Of a stretch of DNA of 64,000 nt, positions 15,310-24,012 are shown piece by piece. The stretch comes from CAZWSX01 sp964636985 (lineage in GTDB: Bacteria > Planctomycetota > Planctomycetia > Pirellulales > Pirellulaceae), in NCBI GenBank assembly GCA_964636985.1, contig CAZWSX010000019.1:62001-126000 (forward strand). The letters run 5' to 3'. The notes under the pieces were generated by a model. That model did not search any database, was not told the DNA's origin, and worked only from the letters and a program-made list of their open reading frames with translations. Numbering within the stretch: the first letter of the stretch is position 1; each line of letters starts with the position of its first letter. Position numbers and translations under genes: made by a program.

Positions 15310-17253
15310 CTACCGATAGAAAGGCTGATCTTTGAGCCATGTTGGCCCGTAGTGCGGCGCGGGCTTGTCGACTTCAATCGCTCCTAAGTCCGGAGCCTTG
15401 CCTGAGAAGTTGTCGTTGACTGTTGGGATAACGACACCCGCGTCGACGGCCTTGCTCTTGGGATTAAGACGGAAGTTTAGATCGACCGCATGGTAGACGG
15501 CGTGACGCTTGCTCGGATCGGGCGGCACCATCGTCTCGAAACAGTCGAAGTCGACTTCGATCCCGTGTTTCTCCTGCCCCGTAGCCGCTCGAAACTCTGC
15601 CAGTGATGAAAAGCGTTGCCAGTCGTCGGGCTTGGGTTCGTAAAGTGTTTGGTCGGCCTTGGGACCTAGCCATTTGAACTGCGCAGAGATTCCCTTGTTG
15701 GGACGGAAACCGTTGTAGTCGGAACTGTAGGCATCGGTGGCGTTTGCCCAGGTCATGATGCCGCGTTCGGGCGTGTCTCTTCCGAGGAAGAGGTTGTTCC
15801 GGAAATGCATGTTCGACGAGGGATCTTGGATGGTCTGCTCGCCGATGATGGTGTTGTGATATACGAAAAGACCTGCCGGCTTCGCCGAGAACTTGAAGGC
15901 GACGCCAGAGGGGACGTGGTAAAGAAGATTGCCAATGAAGTAGACCGGTCCGCCGAAGACCGGTTGGGCGCTGTACCCGCCCATGGCCGCATTTACGCCG
16001 CGGTTGTTCATGACGCGAACGTTATGGACGCCGCCGTCGGTCTCCACGAAATCGTCGTTAAACATGTGGAGGTCGTTCTCGTAGATGTCGATGGACGAGG
16101 CTTGTTGGTCGAAATCGTCGGGTGGCGTTCCATACGTCGAGATGCCGATCCCATCGTGAAAGTAGGCAATGGCATTGCGAGCGATCACGTGCCCCGGGCC
16201 GTAGACCTTGATCGCGTAGTAGCTCGTCAACTTGTGTGAACTGTATGGTCCCGCGCTGGCCCAGAGCGGTCCGGTCCAGCCGATGAGCCGAAAGCGATCG
16301 TCACGGCCCAGAAACAGGTTATCGGCAATGTAAAAATCGCTCGACCCGGCGTACTCGGTCCAGACTCCGAATCCGATGTTCTCGAAGCGGCAGTTTTTCA
16401 CCGTGAGCCCCACTGCGCCCAGGACTTCCTTCTGTCCCGCGAAGATAGCAACGTCTGTATTGCGAAAAGTCAGCCCGTCGAAAATGTGGTACTTCGACGC
16501 CATCACGTCGAACATGCGGTGGTTCGCGGCGCCATCGAAGACCACTTCGCCGTCGCCGGCCGACTTGATGGTGATTGGTTTGTCCGGCGTGCCCTTCAGT
16601 GTGAGAGACATCGTTCCATCGAACGGCGTCATCTGTGGATCGACATAATTGAGCCGATCATTTTGGTAGAGCCCGGCATGCATCAAGATGGTGTCGCCTG
16701 GTTGCGCTCGGCGTTCCCAAACGGCGCTCCAATCGCCCAAACCTGCTCCGTAATAAGCTTGCAGGAGGCTCGTGAAACTGGGTTCCTCACGTTTTCCTTC
16801 GTAGTCGGGCGGATACACATGGAGTGTGCGTCCACCCTTCGCTGGTTGTGGCTCACTGCGCGTTTTCACCTTGACGATCTGCGTGGCTTCGCCGCGCACG
16901 CCATCGCGGTCGGCCATCTCGAAACGGCACTCGTACTCGGTCCCTTCCTTGAGATTGAGAATGCTACCGGCAAAGCCTTGGGGGACGGTGTAGTCGAGAT
17001 TCTCCCGCCGCCGGTAGATGTTCTCACCACCGATGCGAACAAGCGGCAGGGCTGTTCGCCAATTCGATTCGCCGACCTCGCGAAACTGGACGGTGACCGT
17101 GGCGTTGCGATTGGCGTCCCCTTCGATCGGCCATTCGAAACCGAGGTTCTGGAGCGTCGGATGCTCGACGACAAGCTTGCCTGGCACAATGGCCGCGTTG
17201 GATTCGGCGCTGAGCGCGGCCAGCATCACAAATGCAAGACTCGGAAGCGTCAT
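15310..17253 (-). CDS. secreted right-handed parallel beta-helix protein
   Basis: 647 aa with a Sec signal (LPSLAFVMLAALSAESNA, residues 3-20). Residues about 28-130 look like a fibronectin-III-type sandwich: ENIYRRRENLDYTVPQGFAG and EYECRFEMADRDGVRGEATQ. From about residue 170 there are many right-handed helix turns with DGLTFRNTDVAIF, IGFGVWTEYAGSSDFYIADN, AYFHDGIGISTYG and IDIYENDLHMFN-type coils, as in polysaccharide lyases and pectin-type proteins. No lyase-specific catalytic set could be assigned. It probably acts on an extracellular polysaccharide or is a surface protein. It is the last gene of the minus-strand run, 38 bp after the Gfo/Idh/MocA gene. Confidence 0.85.
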   Translation of the reverse strand: MTLPSLAFVMLAALSAESNAAIVPGKLVVEHPTLQNLGFEWPIEGDANRNATVTVQFREVGESNWRTALPLVRIGGENIYRRRENLDYTVPQGFAGSILNLKEGTEYECRFEMADRDGVRGEATQIVKVKTRSEPQPAKGGRTLHVYPPDYEGKREEPSFTSLLQAYYGAGLGDWSAVWERRAQPGDTILMHAGLYQNDRLNYVDPQMTPFDGTMSLTLKGTPDKPITIKSAGDGEVVFDGAANHRMFDVMASKYHIFDGLTFRNTDVAIFAGQKEVLGAVGLTVKNCRFENIGFGVWTEYAGSSDFYIADNLFLGRDDRFRLIGWTGPLWASAGPYSSHKLTSYYAIKVYGPGHVIARNAIAYFHDGIGISTYGTPPDDFDQQASSIDIYENDLHMFNDDFVETDGGVHNVRVMNNRGVNAAMGGYSAQPVFGGPVYFIGNLLYHVPSGVAFKFSAKPAGLFVYHNTIIGEQTIQDPSSNMHFRNNLFLGRDTPERGIMTWANATDAYSSDYNGFRPNKGISAQFKWLGPKADQTLYEPKPDDWQRFSSLAEFRAATGQEKHGIEVDFDCFETMVPPDPSKRHAVYHAVDLNFRLNPKSKAVDAGVVIPTVNDNFSGKAPDLGAIEVDKPAPHYGPTWLKDQPFYR

Positions 17254-17291
17254 GGCCGCGATTCCTTTTATGATTTCGAGTTGTTGCCGCG

Positions 17292-18617
17292 TTACAGCCC
17301 GTCGATCTGGAAGCCTTCGCGATACTTTCGCCGGATCAATCGATTAGCGTCTGGAAGGTTTGTCACTTCGAGTTTGGCCGCATCCCACTCGAGCTTCGTA
17401 TCAGGGAAGCGATTGGCGACCACGCCCAGCAGCAAGGCTTCGGTCAGTTTGCCGCCGTAGCCAAAGTCGGCCGATGTTTTGCCGTTGCCAAGGCAAGCGT
17501 CGACCCACTGGTGGTAGTGATTTCCTTCTTCGACGTCGGGCCGCTTGTAGTCTTGGAACTTCTTTTCAGGGAAGAGCACCGCCTCGCCCACGTGAGGCAG
17601 GAGCATCATGCCTTCCTCTCCCACGAAGAATGCGCCTTGATCGGGAAGCTTAAGACCTTCCGGCAGTTTGACCGTCTTGTCTTGCGGCGGCGCGAACGCA
17701 CCGTCGTACCAGGTCCAACTCAGCGTTTTGGTGGTGTATTTGGTGGCGGGGAATTCGTACTCGACGACGTTCTTCTCGGGATGGCCGACGCCTGTCGGTG
17801 CGCGGCACGTCGTCTTCACCCAGTTCGGATAGGTGAGCTGCAAGGCCGCGTAGGGCGTATCGAAGATGTGGACGCCCATATCCCCAAGCGTTCCGGTGCC
17901 GAAATCGACGATCTTCCGCCAGTTGCCGGGGTGATACACATCGGGAACAAACGCGCGCTTGGGCGCGACGCCGAGCCAGAGGTTCCAGTCCAAATGCTCC
18001 GGTGGCGAGGTCTCATTCTTGTACGCGGGGCCATCGTATCCCCAATTTTTGTTCGACCACGCGTAGACATGGCTCACCTTACCAATGGCACCCGATTGAA
18101 TCAGAGCCACCGCGCGGCGATACACCGCGCTGGAGTGGACTTGAATACCCATCTGGGTGATCAGGCCCTTCTTCTCGGCGACAAGTCGCAATTGGCGTGC
18201 TTCATAGATCTCGTGCGTGAGGGGCTTTTGGCAATAGACCGGTTTGTTGTGATTGAGCGCCGTCATCGCCGCCGGGGCGTGCGTGTGGTCGGGTGTCGAA
18301 ACGACCACCGCATCGATCGACTTGGCCATGTCGGCGAACATCTCGCGGTAGTCGCGATAGATCTTCGCGTTGGGGAACGATTCCTTCGCTTTGTTAAGCG
18401 TGTTGAGATCGACATCGCACAGCGCGGCAACTTCCACTTTGCTATGCGAGGAGATCGAGCCGAGGTCGGCACCTCCCATGCCACCAACGCCAATGTGTGC
18501 AGTCCGTAGCACCGTGTTTGCCAGATTCGCCTGAGCGGCCGTGGATAGTAGCGGAACCGCCGAAGCAGCAGCGGCGGCTTTGAGGAAATCGCGACGCAGA
18601 AAGGAACGTTTGGTCAT
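17292..18617 (-). CDS. Gfo/Idh/MocA family oxidoreductase, Tat-exported
   Basis: 441 aa from the ATG at 18617, which places a Tat signal at residues 5-29 (SFLRRDFLKAAAAASAVPLL); an upstream frame would bury it. After cleavage the Rossmann start TAHIGVGGMGGADL (NAD(P) binding) is followed by the family's DVD, PDHTHAPAAM and EKPL-equivalent QKPLTHEI, where Lys is the catalytic partner. The C-terminal domain is the usual beta-sheet half with HQWVDACLGNGKTSADF. Such proteins oxidise sugars or sugar-like substrates, and Tat-exported versions are abundant in planctomycetes. The NAD(P) cofactor is carried in already bound. Adjacent genes include a beta-helix protein, fitting carbohydrate breakdown, but the substrate is unknown. 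Confidence 0.92.
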   Translation of the reverse strand: MTKRSFLRRDFLKAAAAASAVPLLSTAAQANLANTVLRTAHIGVGGMGGADLGSISSHSKVEVAALCDVDLNTLNKAKESFPNAKIYRDYREMFADMAKSIDAVVVSTPDHTHAPAAMTALNHNKPVYCQKPLTHEIYEARQLRLVAEKKGLITQMGIQVHSSAVYRRAVALIQSGAIGKVSHVYAWSNKNWGYDGPAYKNETSPPEHLDWNLWLGVAPKRAFVPDVYHPGNWRKIVDFGTGTLGDMGVHIFDTPYAALQLTYPNWVKTTCRAPTGVGHPEKNVVEYEFPATKYTTKTLSWTWYDGAFAPPQDKTVKLPEGLKLPDQGAFFVGEEGMMLLPHVGEAVLFPEKKFQDYKRPDVEEGNHYHQWVDACLGNGKTSADFGYGGKLTEALLLGVVANRFPDTKLEWDAAKLEVTNLPDANRLIRRKYREGFQIDGL

Positions 18618-18762
18618 TGGGGCAAGGTCCAAAATGGCAGGGGATTGGTTTTTGGCAGGACCATGCGATTGTCGCTTCGCATGATGTAACGGAACGTTCC
18701 CAGCGTAGTGCAGGGAACGGAGCGAATCCAGTTTATGCGTGGGAAGCAAACGGCCAGTCTAT

Positions 18763-19557
18763 TTACTTTGCTGGCGAGTTGCTTTGCCGACGCGGGATCT
18801 CGGCAAATCCCGCGTCGCATCCCTTGATCATGTACTCAAAATCGTTGCCGGCCTGCATCCATTGCACTCCGCATTCGATAAGGAGCTTGGCGAAGGAAGG
18901 GCTTGCTCCCAGGCCGGAGCCGACGAACTTGCCGGCGGCTCGGGCTTTCGAACAGATGGTCGTCATCGCTTTGACAACGTCCGGATGCGTCGTCTCACCG
19001 AGGCGCCCCATCGATCCCGACAAGTCCTGCGGGCCCAAGCAGATGGAGTCCAGCCCTTCGATCCTGAGAACCTCGTCCAGTTCTTTCATCAGCTCGACGG
19101 TTTCGATTTGGGCCGCAACGAAGATTTCTTCGTTCGCTTTCTTTAAATAGGCCTGCTGTTCCATCCGCGCGTAGTTCGTCGGCCGTCGCGGGCCAAAGCC
19201 GCGCGTCCCCATGGGCGGGTAACGACAGGCGGATACAAAGCTTGCCACCTCAGCCGCCGTGTACGATCGCGGGAGAAGAATTCCCTCCGCGCCGGAATCG
19301 AGCACGCGCTTGATCCAACCCACATCGTTGTTGGGAATGCGGACCATCGTGGGGCATCCGGCCGCGCGGGCGGCGATGAGATGCGCCACCAGAGCTTCCA
19401 TGGTGAGGGGGTTGTGTTCTAAATCGATCCAAAGGAAATCGGCGCTGGGCGCGATGGCCTCGACGACGGTCGGATCGGTGAACGTGATGCCGCAACCGAG
19501 GACCACTTCCCCGGCACGAAGTTTCTTGCGCATCTTCTCAATGTTGTTGCTGATCAT
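18763..19557 (-). CDS. HpcH/HpaI aldolase family protein
   Basis: 264 aa from the ATG at 19557; a TTG further upstream at 19578 would add seven residues, but GGAG lies eleven bases before the ATG. The (beta/alpha)8 fold of the pyruvate-type class II aldolases is recognisable: ITFTDPTVVEAIA, FLWIDLEHNPLTMEAL, PTMVRIPNNDVGWIKRVLD, GILLPRSYTA, AAQIETVELMKEL (metal Glu) and LGPQDLSGSMG (metal Asp). Members cleave 4-hydroxy-2-oxo acids or 2-dehydro-3-deoxy sugar acids to pyruvate plus an aldehyde. The substrate cannot be told from sequence. It is separated from the Gfo gene by 145 bp and from the LLM gene by a hairpin. Confidence 0.88.
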   Translation of the reverse strand: MISNNIEKMRKKLRAGEVVLGCGITFTDPTVVEAIAPSADFLWIDLEHNPLTMEALVAHLIAARAAGCPTMVRIPNNDVGWIKRVLDSGAEGILLPRSYTAAEVASFVSACRYPPMGTRGFGPRRPTNYARMEQQAYLKKANEEIFVAAQIETVELMKELDEVLRIEGLDSICLGPQDLSGSMGRLGETTHPDVVKAMTTICSKARAAGKFVGSGLGASPSFAKLLIECGVQWMQAGNDFEYMIKGCDAGFAEIPRRQSNSPAK

Positions 19558-19598
19558 CGAACTCGGGGCTCCAAACAATTCAAAAGGTTCTAGGCGTC

Positions 19599-19652
19599 AG
19601 GCTCCAGGCTTCAGGATGAGTCGACTTCCCTGAAGCCTGGGGCCTGGAGCCT
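19599..19652 (-). repeat. inverted repeat/terminator between LLM oxidoreductase and aldolase genes
   Basis: The left arm AGGCTCCAGGCTTCAGG (19599-19615) is matched by CCTGAAGCC and CCTGGAGCCT on the right (19629-19652), where a few extra bases interrupt the arm. The hairpin overlaps the stop codon of the LLM gene. It may terminate or stabilise the message, or be a repeated extragenic element. Confidence 0.6.
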
Positions 19653-20745
19653 ATAGCCTGATCGCCGGCATGACTAACTTGGCGAATAGTTCCAGGCTGC
19701 GATTCCAGTGCGAGGGGTTGTCCCAATCGTGGGCCGTGAGAATCAACGAGCCAAACGGGCCAATCTCTTGCCGCAGTTGTACCAGTTTGCGCGTGACTTC
19801 GTCGGGGTCTCCGGCGATGACGACTTCGTTTAGAAAATAGTCGAGCGAACACTCGGCATCGGTCTGCCGTTCATCGCGCTTCCACATCGTGATCCCTGTT
19901 GGGGCTGTGGCCTGCGTGAGATCGAGAATGTAACGGAGGCATTTGCCGAGTGAGTTGTTTCGAGCTAGCTCGCGTGCCTCTTCGGTTGTCTCGGCGACGA
20001 AGATGTTTCGCGCGATCGCCCAATCGGACGGCGTGGCGGTTCGTCCGGCCTTGGCGGCGGCCGCGGAGTACGTTTGCCATTGTTCCTTCAACACATCCGC
20101 GTGCAGCATGTGATGGCTGATGAACCGGAAGCCTCGCTCGGCGGCTTTGACCAGACCAGGCGAGCGTCGGCTGATGCTGGGGACGTAGATTGGCGGATAA
20201 GGCGTCTGCAACGGCCGATGCAGATGTCCCACGCCGAAATCGGGGTGAAGATGATCCTTCATCGTGGCATTCCAGAATCGGCCTTTGAGATCTATGGGAA
20301 GTTGGCCTTCCCAGATTCGCAGAATCATGTCGATCGATTCCGCCACGCGGGCGCCCGTTTCGCTCGGTTGGGCGCCAAATACTTCCATGTCAGTGGGAAT
20401 GGCGCCTGGGCCGAAGCAGATGTTAAGCCGTCCGTTCGAAAGATGATCGAGAAAGGCCAGTCGTCCCGCCACGTGGACTGGGTGATGGTACTGCAAACAG
20501 ACGGGCGCCGGCCCGATCCGAATCGACTTGGTCAGGCCGAGAACTTTCGCCAAAAAGATCTCGGGCATCACGATGTTTTCGACGCTGGAAGAGTGGTGCT
20601 CGCCTACCCAAAAATCATCGAAGCCTAGCCGATCGCACTGCACGGCGAGTTCCAGATCCTCCTCGATGCATTGCACCCAAGGTTTTTCCGCGGGGTGAAT
20701 CGGCATCACAAACATGCCGAACCGCAAAGGCGAGTGATCGCTCAT
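19651..20745 (-). CDS. LLM class flavin-dependent oxidoreductase (copy 1)
   Basis: 364 aa. The luciferase-like TIM barrel is evident: FGMFVMPIHPAEKP, DFWVGEHHSSSVENIVMPEI, RIGPAPVCLQYHHPVHVAGR, LSNGRLNICFGPGAIPTDME and PPIYVPSISRRS. These enzymes use reduced flavin (from a separate reductase) to oxygenate organic substrates. GEHHSSSVENI near the start and the HHPVHVA strand are typical flavin-site pieces. It is a paralogue of 21,822-22,931 but diverged. Its start overlaps the stop of the Ldh-family gene by four bases (ATGA), so the two are coupled. No flavin reductase gene is adjacent. Confidence 0.9.
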   Translation of the reverse strand: MSDHSPLRFGMFVMPIHPAEKPWVQCIEEDLELAVQCDRLGFDDFWVGEHHSSSVENIVMPEIFLAKVLGLTKSIRIGPAPVCLQYHHPVHVAGRLAFLDHLSNGRLNICFGPGAIPTDMEVFGAQPSETGARVAESIDMILRIWEGQLPIDLKGRFWNATMKDHLHPDFGVGHLHRPLQTPYPPIYVPSISRRSPGLVKAAERGFRFISHHMLHADVLKEQWQTYSAAAAKAGRTATPSDWAIARNIFVAETTEEARELARNNSLGKCLRYILDLTQATAPTGITMWKRDERQTDAECSLDYFLNEVVIAGDPDEVTRKLVQLRQEIGPFGSLILTAHDWDNPSHWNRSLELFAKLVMPAIRL

Positions 20746-21809
20746 CCCGTTGCTCCGGCGACAGGCTCCAGCACAATCTCGATGCCGTATTGCCGGGCGT
20801 AATCCTCCATCTGCTGGAGCGTTAGTTCGTCGACCGGAATGCCTTCCTGTTGGCGCCGTTTTCGCTGGCGAAACTCTAGTTCGCCAGGCACTAGCACTTC
20901 GTCAACGCCGGGCACAGGGCGAGACGATTTGATGTAGGCCACGGTTTCGTCCATCAGACGGCGAAACACTTCCGGCGGGCAAAACGCGGATGGATCGATG
21001 ATCACAAAGCAGTTGCCGTTTCCAATAAAGTTGGGGTCCTGCGGGCCCAATCCGGCTAACGCCCCGCCCAGGATTTCGACGAGCAAACTCAGCGCGAATC
21101 CCTTATGGCCCGCACTGCCGCCGAGCGGAAGGATTCCGCCTTTGGGCGGGCCGTAGAATTTGTTCGGGTCGTTGGTCGGATTACCTTCACTATCGAGAAT
21201 CCAGCCGTCGGGAACGGGCTTGCCTTCGTTGCGGTAGAAGCGGAGCTTTCCTTCGGGTGCCACCGAAGTGGCAAAGTCGGCGACGATTGGATCGCCGCTG
21301 GTGGGAGCCGCGTAGGCGATTGGATTCGTCGCCAGGCGTGCGTCGCGTCCTCCCCACGGCAAAACGTGGTGGCCATAAACAGGCGAATTGCACGTGGCGA
21401 TGGCGAGCATTCCTTGATCAGCTGCTTGTTGCACCCAGGCTCCCAGCCGCCCCACGTGATTGCAGCGGCGCGTGATAACGCAGGCGGTCCGCTGCTCGCG
21501 CGCCAAACCGATTCCTTCTTGGATGGCGCGTTCGGCTCCCACGGCGCCGAAGCCTTGTCCGCAATCGACGACGGCCGTTGCTGGCCCGGTTCGTTCCACC
21601 GTGATCGACGCATCGAGCTTGATCGCCCCCTCGGCGACGAGGCCGAGGTACTCGGGAATGCGGATCACGCCATGCGAATCGTGCCCGACGAGGCTGCTGG
21701 TGACCAAGGCCTCGACCGCGGCGTGGGCTTCATTGGGCTTGGCACCCACGGCCCTGAAAAGTGCGACGCCGGCGGCAAGCACCGACGATGGCGAATATCG
21801 ACGACTCAT
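20742..21809 (-). CDS. Ldh (malate/L-lactate dehydrogenase) family oxidoreductase
   Basis: 355 aa. The type-2 malate/L-lactate dehydrogenase fold is clear: VTSSLVGHDSHGVIRIPEYL near residue 40 (the catalytic His region), TACVITRRCNHVGRLGAWVQ, YGHHVLPWGGRDARLATNPI, DFATSVAPEGKLRFYRNEGK and a C-terminal GELEFRQRKRRQQEGIPV. These NAD(P)-dependent enzymes reduce or oxidise 2-oxo/2-hydroxy acids, also ureidoglycolate and sulfolactate. No specificity can be assigned. It overlaps the following LLM gene and lies 12 bp after the other LLM gene, so the three form one operon. The alternation of LLM enzyme and dehydrogenase suggests successive oxidation steps (inference). Confidence 0.9.
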   Translation of the reverse strand: MSRRYSPSSVLAAGVALFRAVGAKPNEAHAAVEALVTSSLVGHDSHGVIRIPEYLGLVAEGAIKLDASITVERTGPATAVVDCGQGFGAVGAERAIQEGIGLAREQRTACVITRRCNHVGRLGAWVQQAADQGMLAIATCNSPVYGHHVLPWGGRDARLATNPIAYAAPTSGDPIVADFATSVAPEGKLRFYRNEGKPVPDGWILDSEGNPTNDPNKFYGPPKGGILPLGGSAGHKGFALSLLVEILGGALAGLGPQDPNFIGNGNCFVIIDPSAFCPPEVFRRLMDETVAYIKSSRPVPGVDEVLVPGELEFRQRKRRQQEGIPVDELTLQQMEDYARQYGIEIVLEPVAGATG

Positions 21810-21821
21810 CGCTGCCCACCT

Positions 21822-22931
21822 TTATCGTGATCCGCACACAGCCTTGTTCAAGGCGGGCAGCAGTTCTTTGGCAAAGAGCTCCAGGCTCTTCACCCAGGCG
21901 GCCTTATCGTCCCAGTCGTAGCTCATCATGATGAGCGAGCCAAACTCGCCGGTCTCTTCGATCAGCCTCAAGAGACGGCGCAACACCTCGTTGACGTCGC
22001 CCGCGATAATTTGCTCGGACATCAGATAGTCGAGCCGGCATTCGGAGTCGGGCATGGCGAGGTCGCGTTTATAGATTTTCCGCCCCAAGCCCTTGTCGAA
22101 GAGTCCGCCGATGTATTCGTAGTTTCGGCCCAGTGAGTTGCTGCGCGCTCGCTTGACGGCCTCGGCCGTGGTATCGGCAATGAAGATCGACCGAGCAACT
22201 TTGAAATTAGCTCGATCTGGGGTGCGCCCGGCCTCTCGCGCCGCCTTCGAATAGGTCACCCACTGATCGGCGACGACGTTCCCGGCGATCAAGCAATGTG
22301 CAAAGGCTTGAAACCCGTGGCGTGCGGCCAGCTTCATGCTGTACGAGTCCCGGCTCATCCCCGGAACTGCGATGGGCGGAGTAGGCAACTGATACGGCTT
22401 GTGCATGTAGCCAATCAGGCCTTCGGGGTCGACGAACTTCTTAAGGTCGATCTTCCAGAACTGTCCGTGGTACTCGTAAGGCGGGTCGTGCGACCAGAGG
22501 TCGAGAATAATGTTGATCGCCTCTTCGACCATTCTGCCGCCATCTTTGGGGTCGACTCCATAAAGTTCTTGGTCGGCCGTGACGCTGCCGTTGCCCAGAC
22601 ACAAGTTCAGTCGCCCTTTAGACAAGTGATCGAGAAACGCCAATCGGGCTGCCACGTGGGCCGGGTGATGTTGATTCAAGCAGACCGGCGCAGGTCCAAG
22701 GCGGATCTTCGAGGTCTGCCCCAACGCGCGGGCGATAAAAATCTCCGGCATCACGATGGGTTCGTACTTCATCGTGTGATGTTCGCCAATCCAGAACTCT
22801 TTCAGCCCGAGTTCTTCTGCCCGGATGATCAGCTCTAAGTCTTCATCAAAACTTTGGGCCAACGGCTTTTCGGGCGGATGAAACGGCATGATGAAGATGC
22901 CGCCGTCGATGTGGCGAACGCGATCGGCCAT
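21822..22931 (-). CDS. LLM class flavin-dependent oxidoreductase (copy 2)
   Basis: 369 aa. Homologous along its length to copy 1: GIFIMPFHPPEKPLAQSFDE, EFWIGEHHTMKYEPIVMPEI, RLGPAPVCLNQHHPAHVAAR, LSKGRLNLCLGNGSVTADQE and PPIAVPGMSRDSYSMKLAAR. AAGGA ten bases upstream of the ATG at 22931 is a good Shine-Dalgarno. Both copies share the GEHHxxxxE(P/N)IVMPEI core, but the copies differ in the second half. They may form a heterodimer or work on successive substrates. It begins 70 bp after the cyclase-family gene ends. Confidence 0.9.
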   Translation of the reverse strand: MADRVRHIDGGIFIMPFHPPEKPLAQSFDEDLELIIRAEELGLKEFWIGEHHTMKYEPIVMPEIFIARALGQTSKIRLGPAPVCLNQHHPAHVAARLAFLDHLSKGRLNLCLGNGSVTADQELYGVDPKDGGRMVEEAINIILDLWSHDPPYEYHGQFWKIDLKKFVDPEGLIGYMHKPYQLPTPPIAVPGMSRDSYSMKLAARHGFQAFAHCLIAGNVVADQWVTYSKAAREAGRTPDRANFKVARSIFIADTTAEAVKRARSNSLGRNYEYIGGLFDKGLGRKIYKRDLAMPDSECRLDYLMSEQIIAGDVNEVLRRLLRLIEETGEFGSLIMMSYDWDDKAAWVKSLELFAKELLPALNKAVCGSR

Positions 22932-23001
22932 CGGTTGAGTCCTTCAAATCGGGGCAGGGCTCGCGTCGGGCGGCGAGCATCAGGGTGGGAGGGCGTGAAT
23001 G

Positions 23002-24012
23002 TCAGCGGACGGCGATGGGATTGCCTGGCGAGCCAGTGGCTCCTTTCAACCGCAACGGACTAAACACAAAGCAGAACTCTTTGGTTCCGGAGGCCGCCAA
23101 TTCCTCCAGATCAAGATTCTCCAGGTGGTAAACCCCGTTCTTGGTCAGGTTCCATTGATGGACGGGGAACGCCAGGTCCTTGCTTTCGTGCGGAACAGCT
23201 TCAATCGCCCAAGTATCGGCGCCGATCAGGGTGACCTTGCGATCGGTCAAAAACTTCGCCGCTGCTAAACCAATGCCCGGTTCGCCTTCGCCGTAGGCCT
23301 GGTTGTCCTTCATCCACAGTTGGCCGTGACCCGTGCGAATGAGAACAATGTCGCCAGGCTGGATCGAAAGCTTGGCCTTGTCCAAACATCCTTGCAACTC
23401 ATCGGGCTGGATGACGTACCCCTTGGGAAGCCGATCGAAACCGCGTAGTGCGCACACGTCGAGCAGGATTCCGCGCGTGAACATGGGGCCGACATTTTCG
23501 ACGCCGAGCTTTTTCAGGCCATAGGGATCGCCGAACTGCGACAGCTTGTTGCCATTGTAAAAAATGTCTTCGCCGTTCAGACGAATGCCGACGTGGCCGA
23601 GGCCGTCGAACTGCGTTCCGACCTGGCCGATCTCGCCGCTGACGAGTTCATCGTTCGAGACAATTTGGTTCGTGCCGGTCGGAAGTCCGGTAGGCAATCC
23701 GGGAATGGTGAGACTGAAGTGGCGCTTGCCTGGGACTGGCATCCCTTGCTCGTACAGGCGGCCCAGTTGGAACACCTCGCCGGTTTTGATCAGCTTGACT
23801 GCTTCCAGTGTCTTTTGAGGCGTAAGTCGATTGGCAGCGCCACGCTGATCGTCTGCGCCGAATTCAGTCGGCCAAAACTTATCGCCGATGGGGCTCCCTT
23901 CGCCTGACTTCCCTTGACCGTTCCCCCAGTTGGCGACTCCCATCATCAGTGCGCCCAGACAGACGCCGAGAACGAGGTTGCGCATGCCGACCCACCGCTG
24001 CATTGTTTTCAT
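23002..24012 (-). CDS. cyclase family hydrolase, secreted
   Basis: 336 aa with a Sec-type signal (MRNLVLGVCLGALMMGVA, about residues 10-27), so it is probably periplasmic. ATG at 24012 overlaps the transporter stop as TGATG; a GTG at 24015 is an alternative. The family (kynurenine formamidase, isatin hydrolase-like) is shown by EVFQLGRLYEQGMPVPGKRH, GQVGTQFDGLGHVGIR, GPMFTRGILLDVCALRGFD and GDIVLIRTGHGQLW. The usual metal motif HxGTHxDxPxH has become xxGTQFDGLGH: one His replaced by Gln, with Asp and the last His retained, so metal binding may differ. These enzymes hydrolyse cyclic or aryl amides and esters. Confidence 0.85.
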   Translation of the reverse strand: MKTMQRWVGMRNLVLGVCLGALMMGVANWGNGQGKSGEGSPIGDKFWPTEFGADDQRGAANRLTPQKTLEAVKLIKTGEVFQLGRLYEQGMPVPGKRHFSLTIPGLPTGLPTGTNQIVSNDELVSGEIGQVGTQFDGLGHVGIRLNGEDIFYNGNKLSQFGDPYGLKKLGVENVGPMFTRGILLDVCALRGFDRLPKGYVIQPDELQGCLDKAKLSIQPGDIVLIRTGHGQLWMKDNQAYGEGEPGIGLAAAKFLTDRKVTLIGADTWAIEAVPHESKDLAFPVHQWNLTKNGVYHLENLDLEELAASGTKEFCFVFSPLRLKGATGSPGNPIAVR

